Source: Bos javanicus (taxonomy: Eukaryota > Chordata > Mammalia > Artiodactyla > Bovidae). From it: DNA of 64,000 nucleotides. The stretch's first letter is position 1. Each line of letters starts with the position of its first letter. Location: the NCBI RefSeq assembly GCF_032452875.1, contig NW_026894344.1, forward strand, positions 62,001 to 126,000, given 5' to 3'. Below, in pieces: positions 11,078 through 24,945 of this stretch. The notes beneath the pieces are model-generated. The model made no database searches, was not told the origin of the DNA, and worked only from the letters and a program-made list of their open reading frames with translations. A program made the position numbers and the translations under genes.

Positions 11078-13293
11078 ATGATCAGTGTATGATAGCAAAC
11101 ATGATCAGCGCATGATCAGTCACATGATCAGCGCCATTAAGTCACGTGATCACTACATGATAGTCATGTGATCAGTCCATGCTCAGTCACGGTATCAGTG
11201 CATGATCAGCCACGTGATCAGTGCATGATCTGTCACAAGATTAGTGTATGATCATCCACGTGATCAGTGCATGGGCAGTCATGTGATCAGTGCATGATAT
11301 AGGCGTGAACAGTGCATGATCAGTCGTGATCAGTGCATGATAGCCACGTGATCAGTGCATGATCAGTCACCTGATGGGTGTATGATCATTCACGTGACCT
11401 GTACATGGTAGCTACATGATCATTGCATGATCAGCCACGTGAGTAGTTCATGATAGCCACGTGATCACTGCATGATCAGTCACGTGATCAGTGCATGATC
11501 AGTCATGTGACCAGTACATGGTAGCTGCGTGATCATGGCATGATCAGCCACGTGAGCAGTGCATGATAGCCACGTGATCAGTGCATGATCAGACGAGATC
11601 AGTGCATGATCAGTCACGTGATCAGTGCATGATCAGCCACGTGATCAGTGCATGACCAGGCACGTGATCAGTGTATGTCCAGCCAAGTGATCAGTGCATG
11701 ATAGCCACGTGATCAGTGCATGATCAGTCACGTGATCAGTGCATGATCAGTTATGTGATCAGTGTATGATCAGCCACGTGATCAGTGCATGATCAGCCAC
11801 GTGATCAGTGCATGATAGCCACGTGATCAGTGCATGATCAGTCACGTGATCGTGTGATCAGCCACGTGATCAGTGCATGATCAGTCACATGATCAGTGCA
11901 TGATCATCCACGTGATCAGTGCATGGAGCCACGTGATCAGTGCATGATATAGACGTGATCAGTGCATGATCAGCCACGTGATCAGTGCATGATAGCGTGA
12001 TCAGTGCATGATCAGCCACGTGATCAGTGCATGATCATTCACGTGACCAGTACATGGTAGCTACATGATCATTGCCTGATAAGCCACGTGAGTAGTGCAT
12101 GATAGCCACGTGATCAGTGCATGATCAGTCACGTGATCAGTGCATGATCAGTCATGTGACCAGTACATGGTAGCTGCGTGATCATGGCATGATCAGCCAC
12201 GTGAGCAGTGCATGATAGCCACGTGATCAGTGCATGATCAGACACGTGATCAGTGCATGATCAGTCACGTGATCAGTGCATGATCAGCCACGTGATCAGT
12301 GCATGACAGTCACGTGATCAGTGTATGATCAGCCACGTGATCAGTGCATGATAGCCGTGATCAGTGCATGATCAGTCACGTGATCAGTGCATGATCAGTT
12401 ATGTGATCAGTGTATGATCAGCCACGTGATCAGTGCATGATCAGCCACGTGATCAGTGCATGATCAATTCGTGATCAGTGCATGATCAGTCACGTGACCA
12501 GTGCATGGTAGCTACGTGATCATTGCTGATCAGCCACGTGATCAGTGCATGATAGCCACGTGATCAGTGCATGATAGCCACGTGATCAGTGCATGATCAG
12601 TCATGTGATATGTGTGATCAGCCACGTGATCAGTGCATGATATCCACGTGATCAGTGCATGATGCCACGTGATCAGTGCATGAGAGCCACGGATCAGTGC
12701 ATGATCAGTCACGTGATACATGTGTGATCAGCCACGTGATCAGTGCATGATGAGCCACGTGATCAGTGCATGATCAATTACGTGATCAGTGCATGATCAG
12801 TCGCGTGACCAGTACATGGTTGCTACGTGATCAGTGCATGATCAGTCACGTGATCAGTGCATGATCATTTACGTGATCGCATGATCAGTCACGTTACCAG
12901 TATGGTTGCCGTGATCATTCCATGACCCACGTGAGCAGTGCATGATAGCCACGTGATGTGTGCATGAGTTACGTGAGCAGAGTATGATCAGCCACGTGAT
13001 CAGTGCATGAGTGCCACGTGATCAGTGCATGATATGTCACGTGACAGGTGTGTGATCAGCCACGTGAACAGTGCATGTTCAGCCACGTGATCAGTGCATG
13101 ATAGCCACGTGATCAGTGCATGATCAGTTACGTGAGCAGTGTATGATCAGCCACGTGATCAGTGCATGTCAGACACGTGAACAGTGTATGATCAGCCGTG
13201 ATCAGTGCATGATATCCAAGTGATCAGTGCATGATCATCACGTGATCAGTGTATGATCAGCCACGTGAACAGTGCATGCTCAGTCACGTGATC
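11078..13293 (+). repeat. HOR body 7, internal duplication of B-G
   Basis: A to G run to about 11800. The order then drops back to monomers resembling A and B (CAGTCACATG, ATCATCC, ATATAGACG near 11880-11960) and repeats C-G before H-M. Marker E occurs at 11521 and 12170, a 649-bp step. No block lies between the passes. Unequal exchange is the likely cause. Confidence 0.85.
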
Positions 13294-13538
13294 TGGGCCT
13301 GCTGAGCTGCGTGATTACTGTCTGCTCATCTGCTTGACAATTGCCAGCTGAGCTGCACGATTCCTGCCTGTCATCTGCTTGACAATTGCCAGCTGTGCTG
13401 CGTAATTCCTGCCTGCTCAGCTGCTTGATTATTGCCAGCTGAGCAGCATGATTCCTCACACCTGAGTTCCATGATTATTGCCTGCTGACTGTTTGATTCG
13501 TGCCTACTCAGCTCTTTGTTTATTGCCTCCAGAGGCAC
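13294..13538 (+). repeat. Divergent block 8 (C-type, ATCTGGG)
   Basis: Full-length copy with no private change noticed. Confidence 0.9.
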
Positions 13539-15323
13539 ATGATCAGTGTATGATAGCAAACATGATCAGCGCATGATCAGTCACATGATCAGCGCCATTA
13601 AGTCACGTGATCACTACATGATAGTCATGTGATCAGTCCATGCTCAGTCACGGTATCAGTGCATGATCAGCCACGTGATCAGTGCATGATCTGTCACAAG
13701 ATTAGTGTATGATCATCCACGTGATCAGTGCATGGCAGTCATGTGATCAGTGCATGATATAGGCGTGAACAGTGCATGATCAGTCTCGTGATCAGTGCAT
13801 GATAGCCACGTGATCAGTGCATGATCAGTCACCAGTGATGATCATGATCAGTATGATCAGTCACGTGACCTGTACATGGTAGCTACATGATCATTGCATG
13901 ATCAGCCACGTGAGTAGTTCATGATAGCCGCGTGATCACTGCATGATCAGTCACGTGATCAGTGCATGATCAGTCATGTGACCAGTACATGGTAGCTGCG
14001 TGATCATGGATCAGCCACGTGAGCAGTGCATGATAGCCACGTGATCAGTGCATGATCAGACACGTGATCAGTGCATGATCAGTCACGTGATCAGTGCATG
14101 ATCAGCCACGTGATCAGTGCATGACCAGGCACGTGATCAGTGTATGTCCAGCCAAGTGATCAGTGCATGATAGCCACGTGATCAGTGCATGATCAGTCAC
14201 GTGATCAGTGCATGATCAGTTATGTGATCAGTGTATGATCAGCCACGTGATCAGTGCATGATCAGCCACATGATCAGTGCATGATCAATTGCGTGATCAG
14301 TGCATGATCAGTCACGTGACCAGTACATGGTAGCTACGTGATCATTGCCTGATAAGCCACGTGATCAGTGCATGATAGCCACGTGATCAGTGCATGATAG
14401 CCACGTGATCAGTGCATGATCAGTCATGTGATACGTGTGTGATCAGCCACGTGATCAGTGCATGATATCCACGTGATCAGTGCATGACAGCCACGTGATC
14501 AGTGCATGATCAGCCACGTGATCAGTGCATGATCAGTCACGTGATCATGTGTGATCAGCCACGTGATCAGTGCATGATCAGCCACGTGATCAGTGCATGA
14601 TCAGTTACGTGATCAGTGCATGATCAGTCACGTGATCAGTGCATGATCAGTCCACGTGATCAGTGCATGATCAGCCACGTGATCAGTGCATGATCAGTCA
14701 CGTGACCAGTATATGGTTGCTACGTGATCATTGCATGACAGCCACGTGATCAGTGCATGATAGCCACGTGATCAGTGCATGAGTCACGTGACAGTGCATG
14801 ATCAGCCACGTGATCAGTGCATGAGTGCCACGTGATCAGTGCATGATAGTCACGTGATCAGTGTGATCAGCCACGTGATCAGTGCATGATCAGCCACGTG
14901 ATCAGTGCATGATAGTCACGTGATCAGTGCATGATCAGTTGCGTGATCAGTGTATGATCAGCCACGTGATCAGTGCATGATGCCACGTGATCAGTGCATG
15001 ATATGTCACGTGACAGTGTGTGATCAGCCACGTGATCAGTGCATGATCAGCCGTGATCAGTGCATGATCAGTTCATGAGCAGTATGCCACGTGATCAGTG
15101 CATGAGTGCCACGTGATCAGTGCATGATAGTCACGTGATCAGTGCATGATCAGCCACGTGATCAGTGCATGATCAGCCACGTGATCAGTGCATGATAGCC
15201 ACGTGATCAGTGCATGATCAGTCACGTGATCAGTGCATGATCAGCCACGTGATCAGTGCATGATCAGACACGTGATCAGTGTATGATCAGCCACGTGAAC
15301 AGTGCATGCTCAGTCACGTGATC
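13539..15323 (+). repeat. HOR body 8, variant-rich then homogenised
   Basis: A-H are canonical except for a scrambled stretch at 13828-13862 in place of CACCTGATGGGTG. From about 14500 most variants are lost. What remains is mainly consensus with repeated cycles of GATGCC/GAGTGCC and ATAGTCACG. Spacing is 2,030 bp. Confidence 0.87.
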
Positions 15324-15568
15324 TGGGCCTGCTGAGCTGCGTGATTACTGTCTGCTCATCTGCTTGACAATTGCCAGCTGAGCTGCACGATTCCTGCCTG
15401 TCATCTGCTTGACAATTGCCAGCTGTGCTGCGTAATTCCTGCCTGCTCAGCTGCTTGATTATTGCCAGCTGAGCAGCATGATTCCTCACACCTGAGTTCC
15501 ATGATTATTGCCTGCTGACTGTTTGATTCGTGCCTACTCAGCTCTTTGTTTATTGCCTCCAGAGGCAC
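15324..15568 (+). repeat. Divergent block 9 (C-type), start of super-repeat A
   Basis: Full-length copy. It is the only C-type block of copy A and matches block 15 in position within the super-repeat. Confidence 0.9.
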
Positions 15569-17199
15569 ATGATCAGTGTATGATAGCAAACATGATCAGC
15601 GCATGATCAGTCACATGATCAGCGCCATTAAGTCACGTGATCACTACATGATAGTCATGTGATCAGTCCATGCTCAGTCACGGTATCAGTGCATGATCAG
15701 CCACGTGATCAGTGCATGATCTGTCACAAGATTAGTGTATGATCATCCACGTGATCAGTGCACGGGCAGTCATGTGATCAGTGCATGATATAGGCGTGAA
15801 CAGTGCATGATCAGTCGTGATCAGTGCATGATAGCCACGTGATCAGTGCATGATCAGTCACCTGATGGGTGTATGATCATTCACGTGACCTGTACATGGT
15901 AGCTACGTGATCATTGCATGATCAGCCACGTGAGTAGTTCATGATAGCCACGTGATCACTGCATGATCAGTCACGTGATCAGTGCATGATCAGTCATGTG
16001 ACCAGTACATGGTAGCTGCGTGATCATGGCATGATCAGCCACGTGAGCAGTGCATGATAGCCACGTGATCAGTGCATGATCAGACACGAGATCAGTGCAT
16101 GATCAGTCACGTGATCAGTGCATGATCAGCCACGTGATCAGTGCATGACCAGGCACGTGATCAGTGTATGTCCAGCCAAGTGATCAGTGCATGATAGCCA
16201 CGTGATCAGTGCATGATCAGTCACGTGATCAGTGCATGATCAGTTATGTGATCAGTGTATGATCAGCCACGTGATCAGTGCATGATCAGCCACGTGATCA
16301 GTGCATGATCAATTACGTGATCAGTGCATGATCAGTCACGTGACCAGTACATGGTAGCTACGTGATCATTGCCTGATCAGCCACGTGATCAGTGCATGAT
16401 AGCCACGTGATCAGTGCATGATAGCCACGTGATCAGTGCATGATCAGTCATGTGATCGTGTGTGATCAGCCACGTGATCAGTGCATGATATCCACGTGAT
16501 CAGTGCATGACAGCCACGTGATCAGTGCATGAGAGCCACGTGATCAGTGCATGATCAGTCACGTGATCATGATGATCAGCCACGTGATCAGTGCAGGATC
16601 AATTACGTGATCAGTGCATGATCAGTCACGTGACCAGTACATGGTTGCCACGTGATCGTTGCATGATCAGCCACGTGAGCAGAGCATGATAGCCACGTGG
16701 TCAGTGCATGATCAGTCACGTGATCAGTACATGATCAGTCACGTGAACAGTGCATGATCATTTACGTGATCTTTGCATGATCAGTCACGTTACCAGTATA
16801 TGGTTGCTACGTGATCATTCCATGACGAGCCACGTGAGCAGTGCATGATAGCCACGTGATGTGTGCATGAGTTACGTGAGCAGAGTATGATCAGCCACGT
16901 GATCAGTGCATGAGTGCCACGTGATCAGTGCATGATATGTCACGTGACAGGTGTGTGATCAGCCACGTGAACAGTGCATGTTCAGCCACGTGATCAGTGC
17001 ATGATAGCCACGTGATCAGTGCATGATCAGTTACGTGAGCAGTGTATGATCAGCCACGTGATCAGTGCATGGTCAGACACGTGAACAGTGTATGATCAGC
17101 CACGTGATCAGTGCATGATATCCAAGTGATCAGTGCATGATCATCACGTGATCAGTGTATGATCAGCCACGTGAACAGTGCATGCTCAGTCACGTGATC
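15569..17199 (+). repeat. HOR body 9, full A-M
   Basis: Canonical order with GACACGAGATC present. In I, ATACATGTGTG and GATGAG are fused into ATCATGATGATC near 16560. The same fusion is seen in the matching unit near 29215. Spacing is 1,876 bp. Confidence 0.9.
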
Positions 17200-17444
17200 T
17201 GGGCCTGCTGAGCTGCGTGATTACTGTCTGCTCATCTGCTTGACAATTGCCAGCTGAGCTGCACGATTCCTGCCTGTCATCTGCTTGACAATTGCCAACT
17301 GTGCTGCGTAATTCCTGCCTGCTCAGCTGCTTGATTATTGCCAGCTGAGCAGCATGATTCCTCACAGCTGAGTTCCATGATTATTGCCTGCTGACTGTTT
17401 GATTCGTGCCTACTCAGCTCTTTGTTTATTGCCTCCAGAGGCAC
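17200..17444 (+). repeat. Divergent block 10 (first G-type)
   Basis: CACCTG has become CAGCTG at 17365-17370. A private change (CCAACTG for CCAGCTG near 17295) removes another CAGCTG; it is silent in the minus frame. Confidence 0.9.
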
Positions 17445-19247
17445 ATGATCAGTGTATGATAGCAAACATGATCAGCGCATGATCAGTCACATGATCAGCG
17501 CCATTAAGTCACGTGATCACTACATGATAGTCATGTGATCAGTCCATGCTCAGTCACGGTATCAGTGCATGATCAGCCACGTGATCAGTGCATGATCTGT
17601 CACAAGATTAGTGTATGATCATCCACGTGATCAGTGCACGGGCAGTCATGTGATCAGTGCATGATATAGACGTGAACAGTGCATGATCAGTCTCGTGATC
17701 AGTGCATGATAGCCACGTGATCAGTGCATGATCAGTCACCTGATGGGTGTATGATCATTCACGTGACCTGTACATGGTAGCTACATGATCATTGCATGAT
17801 CAGCCACGTGAGTAGTTCATGATAGCCACGTGATCACTGCATGATCAGTCACGTGATCAGTGCATGATCAGTCATGTGACCAGTACATGGTAGCTGCGTG
17901 ATCATGGCATGATCAGCCACGTGAGCAGTGCATGATAGCCACGTGATCAGTGCATGATCAGACACGAGATCAGTGCATGATCAGTCACGTGATCAGTGCA
18001 TGATCAGCCACGTGATCAGTGCATGACCAGGCACGTGATCAGTGTATGTCCAGCCAAGTGATCAGTGCATGATAGCCACGTGATCAGTGCATGATCAGTC
18101 ACGTGATCAGTGCATGATCAGTTATGTGATCAGTGTATGATCAGCCACGTGATCAGTGCATGATCAGCCACATGATCAGTGCATGATCAATTACGTGATC
18201 AGTGCATGATCAGTCACGTGACCAGTACAAGGTAGCTACGTGATCATTGCTGATCAGCCACGTGATCAGTGCATGATAGCCACGTGATCAGTGCATGATA
18301 GCCACGTGATCAGTGCATGATATCCACGGGATCAGTGCATGACAGCCACGTGATCAGTGCATGAGAGCCACGGGATCAGTGCATGATCAGTCACGTGATC
18401 ATGTGTGATCAGCCACGTGATCAGTGCATGATGAGCCACGTGATCAGTGCATGATCAGTTACGTGATCAGTGCATGATCAGTCACGTGACCAGTACATGG
18501 TTGCTACGTGATCGTGCATGATCAGCCACGTGAGTAGTGCATGATAGCCACGTGATCAGTGCATGATCAGTCACGTGATCAGTGCATGATCAGTCACGTG
18601 ATCAGTGCATGATCATTTACGTGATCAGTGCATGATCAGTCACGTGACCAGTATATGGTTGCTACGTGATCATTGCATGACAGCCACGTGATCAGTGCAT
18701 GATAGCCACGTGATGTGCATGAGTTCGTGATCAGTATGATCAGCCACGTGATCAGTGCATGATGCCACGTGATCAGTGCATGATATGTCACGTGACAGTG
18801 TGTGATCAGCCACGTGATCAGTGCATGATCAGCCACGTGATCAGTGCATGATAGCCACGTGATCAGTGCATGATCAGTTACGTGATCAGTGCATGATCAG
18901 CCACGTGATCAGTGCATGAGTGCCACGTGATCAGTGCATGATAGTCACGTGACAGTGTGTGATCAGCCACGTGATCAGTGCATGATCAGCCACGTGATCA
19001 GTGCATGATCAGTCACGTGATCAGTGCATGATCAGCCACGTGATCAGTGCATGATGCCACGTGATCAGTGCATGATAGTCACGTGACAGTGTATGATCAG
19101 CCACGTGATCAGTGCATGATAGCCACGTGATCAGTGCATGATCAGTCACGTGATCAGTGCATGATCAGCCACGTGATCAGTGCATGATCAGACACGTGAT
19201 CAGTGTATGATCAGCCACGTGAACAGTGCATGCTCAGTCACGTGATC
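17445..19247 (+). repeat. HOR body 10, A-K then cyclic tail
   Basis: A-I are present, with ATACGTGTGTG skipped near 18310 and CAAGG for CATGG at about 18229. The last 500 bp cycle three times through GATGCC/GAGTGCC and ATAGTCACGTGACAG. A 66-residue open frame at 18636-18836 is only repeat translation. Confidence 0.88.
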
Positions 19248-19492
19248 AGGGCCTGCTGAGCTGCGTGATTACTGTCTGCTCATCTGCTTGACAATTGCCA
19301 GCTGAGCTGCACGATTCCTGCCTGTCATCTGCTTGACAATTGCCAGCTGTGCTGCGTAATTCCTGCCTGCTCAGCTGCTTGATTATTGCCAGCTGAGCAG
19401 CATGATTCCTCACAGCTGAGTTCCATGATTATTGCCTGCTGACTGTTTGATTCGTGCCTACTCAGCTCTTTGTTTATTGCCTCCAGAGGCAC
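19248..19492 (+). repeat. Divergent block 11 (G-type, ATCAGGG)
   Basis: Full length with both the G variant and the ATCAGGG lead-in. Unlike blocks 2, 5, 25 and 34 it heads a unit that retains C-F. Confidence 0.9.
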
Positions 19493-21349
19493 ATGATCAG
19501 TGTATGATAGCAAACATGATCAGCGCATGATCAGTCACATGATCAGTGCCATTAAGTCACGTGATCACTACATGATAGTCATGTGATCAGTCCATGCTCA
19601 GTCACGGTATCAGTGCATGATCAGCCACGTGATCAGTGCATGATCTGTCACAAGATTAGTGTATGATCATCCACGTGATCAGTGCATGGGCAGTCATGTG
19701 ATCAGTGCATGATATAGACGTGAACAGTGCATGATCAGTCTCGTGATCAGTGCATGATAGCCACGTGATCAGTGCATGATCAGTCACCTGATGGGTGTAT
19801 GATCATTCACGTGACCTGTACATGGTAGCTACATGATCATTGCATGATCAGCCACGTGAGTAGTTCATGATAGCCACGTGATCACTGCATGATCAGTCAC
19901 GTGATCAGTGCATGATCAGTCATGTGACCAGTACATGGTAGCTGCGTGATCATGGCATGATCAGCCACGTGAGCAGTGCATGATAGCCACGTGATCAGTG
20001 CATGATCAGTCACGTGATCAGTGCATGATCAGTCACGTGATCAGTGCATGATCAGCCACGTGATCAGTGCATGACCAGGCACGTGATCAGTGTATGTCCA
20101 GCCAAGTGATCAGTGCATGATAGCCACGTGATCAGTGCATGATCAGTCACGTGATCAGTGCATGATCAGTTATGTGATCAGTGTATGATCAGCCACGTGA
20201 TCAGTGCATGATCAGCCACGTGATCAGTGCATGATCAATTGCGTGATCAGTGCATGATCAGTCACGTGACCAGTACATGGTAGCTACGTGATCATTGCTG
20301 ATCAGCCACGTGATCAGTGCATGATAGCCACGTGATCAGTGCATGATAGCCACGTGATCAGTGCATGATCAGTCATGTGATACGTGTGTGATCAGCCACG
20401 TGATCAGTGCATGATATCCACGTGATCAGTGCATGATAGCCACGTGATCAGTGCATGAGAGCCACGTGATCAGTGCATGATCAGTCACGTGATACATGTG
20501 TGATCAGCCACGTGATCAGTGCATGATGAGCCACGTGATCAGTGCATGATCAATTACGTGATCAGTGCATGATCAGTCACGTGACCAGTACATGGTTGCT
20601 ACGTGATCGGTGCATGATCAGCCACGTGAGCAGTGCATGATAGCCACGTGATCAGTGCATGATCAGTCACGTGATCAGTGCATGATCAGTCACGTGAACA
20701 GTGCATGATCATTTACGTGATCTTTGCATGATCAGTCACGTGACCAGTATATGGTTGCTACGTGATCATTCCATGACAGCCACGTGAGCAGTGCATGATA
20801 GCCACGTGATGTGTGCATGAGTTACGTGAGCAGAGTATGATCAGCCACGTGATCAGTGCATGAGTGCCACGTGATCAGTGCATGATAGTCACGTGACAGT
20901 GTGTGATCAGCCACGTGATCAGTGCATGATCAGCCACGTGATCAGTGCATGATAGCCACGTGATCAGTGCATGATCAGTCACGTGAGCAGTGTATGATCA
21001 GCCACGTGATCAGTGCATGATGCCACGTGATCAGTGCATGATAGTCACGTGATCAGTGCATGATCAGCCACGTGATCAGTGCATGATCAGCCACGTGATC
21101 AGTGCATGATCAGTCACGTGATCAGTGCATGATCAGCCACGTGATCAGTGCATGATGCCACGTGATCAGTGCATGATAGTCACGTGACAGTGTATGATCA
21201 GCCACGTGATCAGTGCATGATCAGCCACGTGATCAGTGCATGATCAGCCACGTGATCAGTGCATGATCAGCCACGTGATCAGTGCATGATCAGTCACGTG
21301 ATCAGTGTATGATCAGCCACGTGAACAGTGCATGCTCAGTCACGTGATC
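19493..21349 (+). repeat. HOR body 11, A-K then cyclic tail
   Basis: A-J are canonical. CAGTGCCATTAAG replaces CAGCGCCATTAAG just after the block. The tail from 20880 cycles through GATGCC and ATAGTCACG. Spacing is 2,102 bp; the partner is body 17. Confidence 0.88.
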
Positions 21350-21594
21350 TGGGCCTGCTGAGCTGCGTGATTACTGTCTGCTCATCTGCTTGACAATTGC
21401 CAGCTGAGCTGCACGATTCCTGCCTGTCATCTGCTTGACAATTGCCAGCTGTGCTGCGTAATTCCTGCCTGCTCAGCTGCTTGATTATTGCCAGCTGAGC
21501 AGCATGATTCCTCACAGCTGAGTTCCATGATTATTGCCTGCTGACTGTTTGATTCGTGCCTACTCAGCTCTTTGTTTATTGCCTCCAGAGGCAC
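21350..21594 (+). repeat. Divergent block 12 (G-type, ATCTGGG)
   Basis: Full-length copy; partner of block 18. Confidence 0.9.
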
Positions 21595-22641
21595 ATGATC
21601 AGTGTATGATAGCAAACATGATCAGCGCATGATCAGTCACATGATCAGTGCCATTAAGTCACGTGATCACTACATGATAGTCATGTGATCAGTCCATGCT
21701 CAGTCACGGTATCAGTGCATGATCAGCCACGTGATCAGTGCATGATCTGTCACAAGATTAGTGTATGATCATCCACGTGATCAGTGCATGGCAGTCATGT
21801 GATCAGTGCATGATATAGACGTGATCAGTGCATGATCAGTCTCGTGATCAGTGCATGATAGCCACGTGATCAGTGCATGATCAGTCACGTGATGGGTGTA
21901 TGATCATTCACGTGACCTGTACATGGTAGCTACATGATCATTGCATGATCAGCCACGTGAGTAGTGCATGATAGCCACGTGATCAGTGCATGATCAGTCA
22001 CGTGATCAGTGCATGATCAGTCATGTGACCAGTACATGGTAGCTGCGTGATCATGGCATGATCAGCCACGTGAGCAGTGCATGATAGCCACGTGATCAGT
22101 GCATGATCAGACACGTGATCAGTGCATGATCAGTCACGTGATCAGTGCATGATCAGCCACGTGATCAGTGCATGATCAGCACGTGATCAGTGTATGATCA
22201 GCCACGTGATCAGTGCATGATAGCCACGTGATCAGTGCATGATCAGTCACGTGATCAGTGCATGATCAGTCACGTGATCAGTGCATGATCAGCCACGTGA
22301 TCAGTGCATGATCAGCCACGTGATCAGTGCATGATCAATTACGTGATCAGTGCATGATCAGTCACGTGATCAGTGCATGGTAGCTACGTGATCAGTGCAT
22401 GATCAGCCACGTGATCAGTGCATGATAGCCACGTGATCAGTGCATGATAGCCACGTGATCAGTGCATGATCAGTCACGTGATAGTGCATGATCAGCCACG
22501 TGATCAGTGCATGATCAGCCACGTGATCAGTGCATGATCAGCCACGTGATCAGTGCATGATATCCACGTGATCAGTGCATGATCATCACGTGATCAGTGC
22601 ATGATCAGCCACGTGATCAGTGCATGCTCAGTCACGTGATC
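21595..22641 (+). repeat. HOR body 12, short 1,292-bp unit
   Basis: A-H are present in softened form, with many variants back to consensus from about 22090. The unit then jumps to ATATCCACG, ATCATCACG and the lead-in, skipping I-L. The same truncation is in body 18. Confidence 0.88.
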
Positions 22642-22886
22642 AGGGCCTGCTGAGCTGCGTGATTACTGTCTGCTCATCTGCTTGACAATTGCCAGCTGAG
22701 CTGCACGATTCCTGCCTGTCATCTGCTTGACAATTGCCAGCTGTGCTGCGTAATTCCTGCCTGCTCAGCTGCTTGATTATTGCCAGCTGAGCAGCATGAT
22801 TCCTCACAGCTGAGTTCCATGATTATTGCCTGCTGACTGTTTGATTCGTGCCTACTCAGCTCTTTGTTTATTGCCTCCAGAGGCAC
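22642..22886 (+). repeat. Divergent block 13 (G-type, ATCAGGG)
   Basis: Full-length copy; partner of block 19, which has ATCTGGG instead. Confidence 0.9.
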
Positions 22887-24700
22887 ATGATCAGTGTATG
22901 ATAGCAAACATGATCAGCGCATGATCAGTCACATGATCAGCGCCATTAAGTCACGTGATCACTACATGATAGTCATGTGATCAGTCCATGCTCAGTCACG
23001 GTATCAGTGCATGATCAGCCACGTGATCAGTGCATGATCTGTCACAAGATTAGTGTATGATCATCCACGTGATCAGTGCATGAGCAGTCATGTGATCAGT
23101 GCATGATATAGACGTGATCAGTGCATGATCAGTCTCGTGATCAGTGCATGATAGCCACGTGATCAGTGCATGATCAGTCACCTGATGGGTGTATGATCAT
23201 TCACGTGACCTGTACATGGTAGCTACATGATCATTGCATGATCAGCCACGTGAGTAGTTCATGATAGCCACGTGATCACTGCATGATCAGTCACGTGATC
23301 AGTGCATGATCAGTCATGTGACAGTACATGGTAGCTGCGTGATCATGGCATGATCAGCCACGTGATCAGTGCATGATCAGCCACGTGATCAGTGCATGAT
23401 CAGTCACGTGATCAGTGCATGATCAGCCACGTGATCAGTGCATGATAGCCACGTGATCAGTGCATGATCAGTCACGTGATCAGTGCATGATCAGTCACGT
23501 GATCAGTGCATGATAGCCACGTGATCAGTGCATGATCAGCCACGTGATCAGTGCATGATAGCCACGTGATCAGTGCATGATCAGCCACGTGATCAGTGCA
23601 TGATCAGTCACGTGATCAGTGCATGATCAGCCACGTGATCAGTGCATGATAGCCACGTGATCAGTGCATGATCAGCCACGTGATCAGTGCATGATAGCCA
23701 CGTGATCAGTGCATGATCAGTCACGTGATCAGTGCATGATCAGTCACGTGATCAGTGCATGATCAGCCACGTGATCAGTGCATGATCAGCCACGTGATCA
23801 GTGCATGATCAATTACGTGATCAGTGCATGATCAGTCACGTGATCAGTACATGGTAGCACGTGATCATTGCATGATCAGCCACGTGATCAGTGCATGATA
23901 GCCACGTGATCAGTGCATGATAGCCACGTGATCAGTGCATGATCAGTCATGTGATACGTGTGTGATCAGCCACGTGATCAGTGCATGATATCCACGTGAT
24001 CAGTGCATGACAGCCACGTGATCAGTGCATGAGAGCCACGTGATCAGTGCATGATCAGTCACGTGATCATGTGTGATCAGCCACGTGATCAGTGCATGAT
24101 CAATTACGTGATCAGTGCATGATCAGTCACGTGACCAGTACATGGTTGCTACGTGATCGTAGCATGATCAGCCACGTGAGCAGAGCATGATAGCCACGTG
24201 ATCAGTGCATGATCAGTCACGTGATCAGTACATGATCAGTCACGTGAACAGTGCATGATCATTTACGTGATCTTTGCATGATCAGTCACGTGACCAGTAT
24301 ATGGTTGCTACGTGATCATTCCATGACGAGCCACGTGAGCAGTGCATGATAGCCGCGTGATGTGTGCATGAGTTACGTGAGCAGAGTATGATCAGCCACG
24401 TGATCAGTGCATGAGTGCCACGTGATCAGTGCATGATATGTCACGTGACAGGTGTGTGATCAGCCACGTGAACAGTGCATGTTCAGCCACGTGATCAGTG
24501 CATGATAGCCACGTGATCAGTGCATGATCAGTTACGTGAGCAGTGTATGATCAGCCACGTGATCAGTGCATGGTCAGACACGTGAACAGTGTATGATCAG
24601 CCACGTGATCAGTGCATGATATCCAAGTGATCAGTGCATGATCATCACGTGATCAGTGTATGATCAGCCACGTGAACAGTGCATGCTCAGTCACGTGATC
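22887..24700 (+). repeat. HOR body 13, consensus insert in the middle
   Basis: A-E are canonical. From about 23350 to 23860 there are some 22 almost pure consensus monomers in place of F-G, then canonical H-M. J has a private GATCGTAGC near 24157. The second half matches body 20. Confidence 0.87.
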
Positions 24701-24945
24701 TGGGCCTGCTGAGCTGCGTGATTACTGTCTGCTCATCTGCTTGACAATTGCCAGCTGAGCTGCACGATTCCTGCCTGTCATCTGCTTGACAATTGCCAGC
24801 TGTGCTGCGTAATTCCTGCCTGCTCAGCTGCTTGATTATTGCCAGCTGAGCAGCATGATTCCTCACAGCTGAGTTCCATGATTATTGCCTGCTGACTGTT
24901 TGATTCGTGCCTACTCAGCTCTTTGTTTATTGCCTCCAGAGGCAC
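24701..24945 (+). repeat. Divergent block 14 (G-type, ATCTGGG)
   Basis: Full-length copy; the last block before the double-length unit. Confidence 0.9.

Noticed and set aside
18636..18836. Open frames of 65-66 residues here and at 36284-36481 and 41831-42028
   Set aside because: Their sequence is translated consensus monomer with a 15-residue period set by 45-bp monomer pairs; composition and placement show no coding signal.
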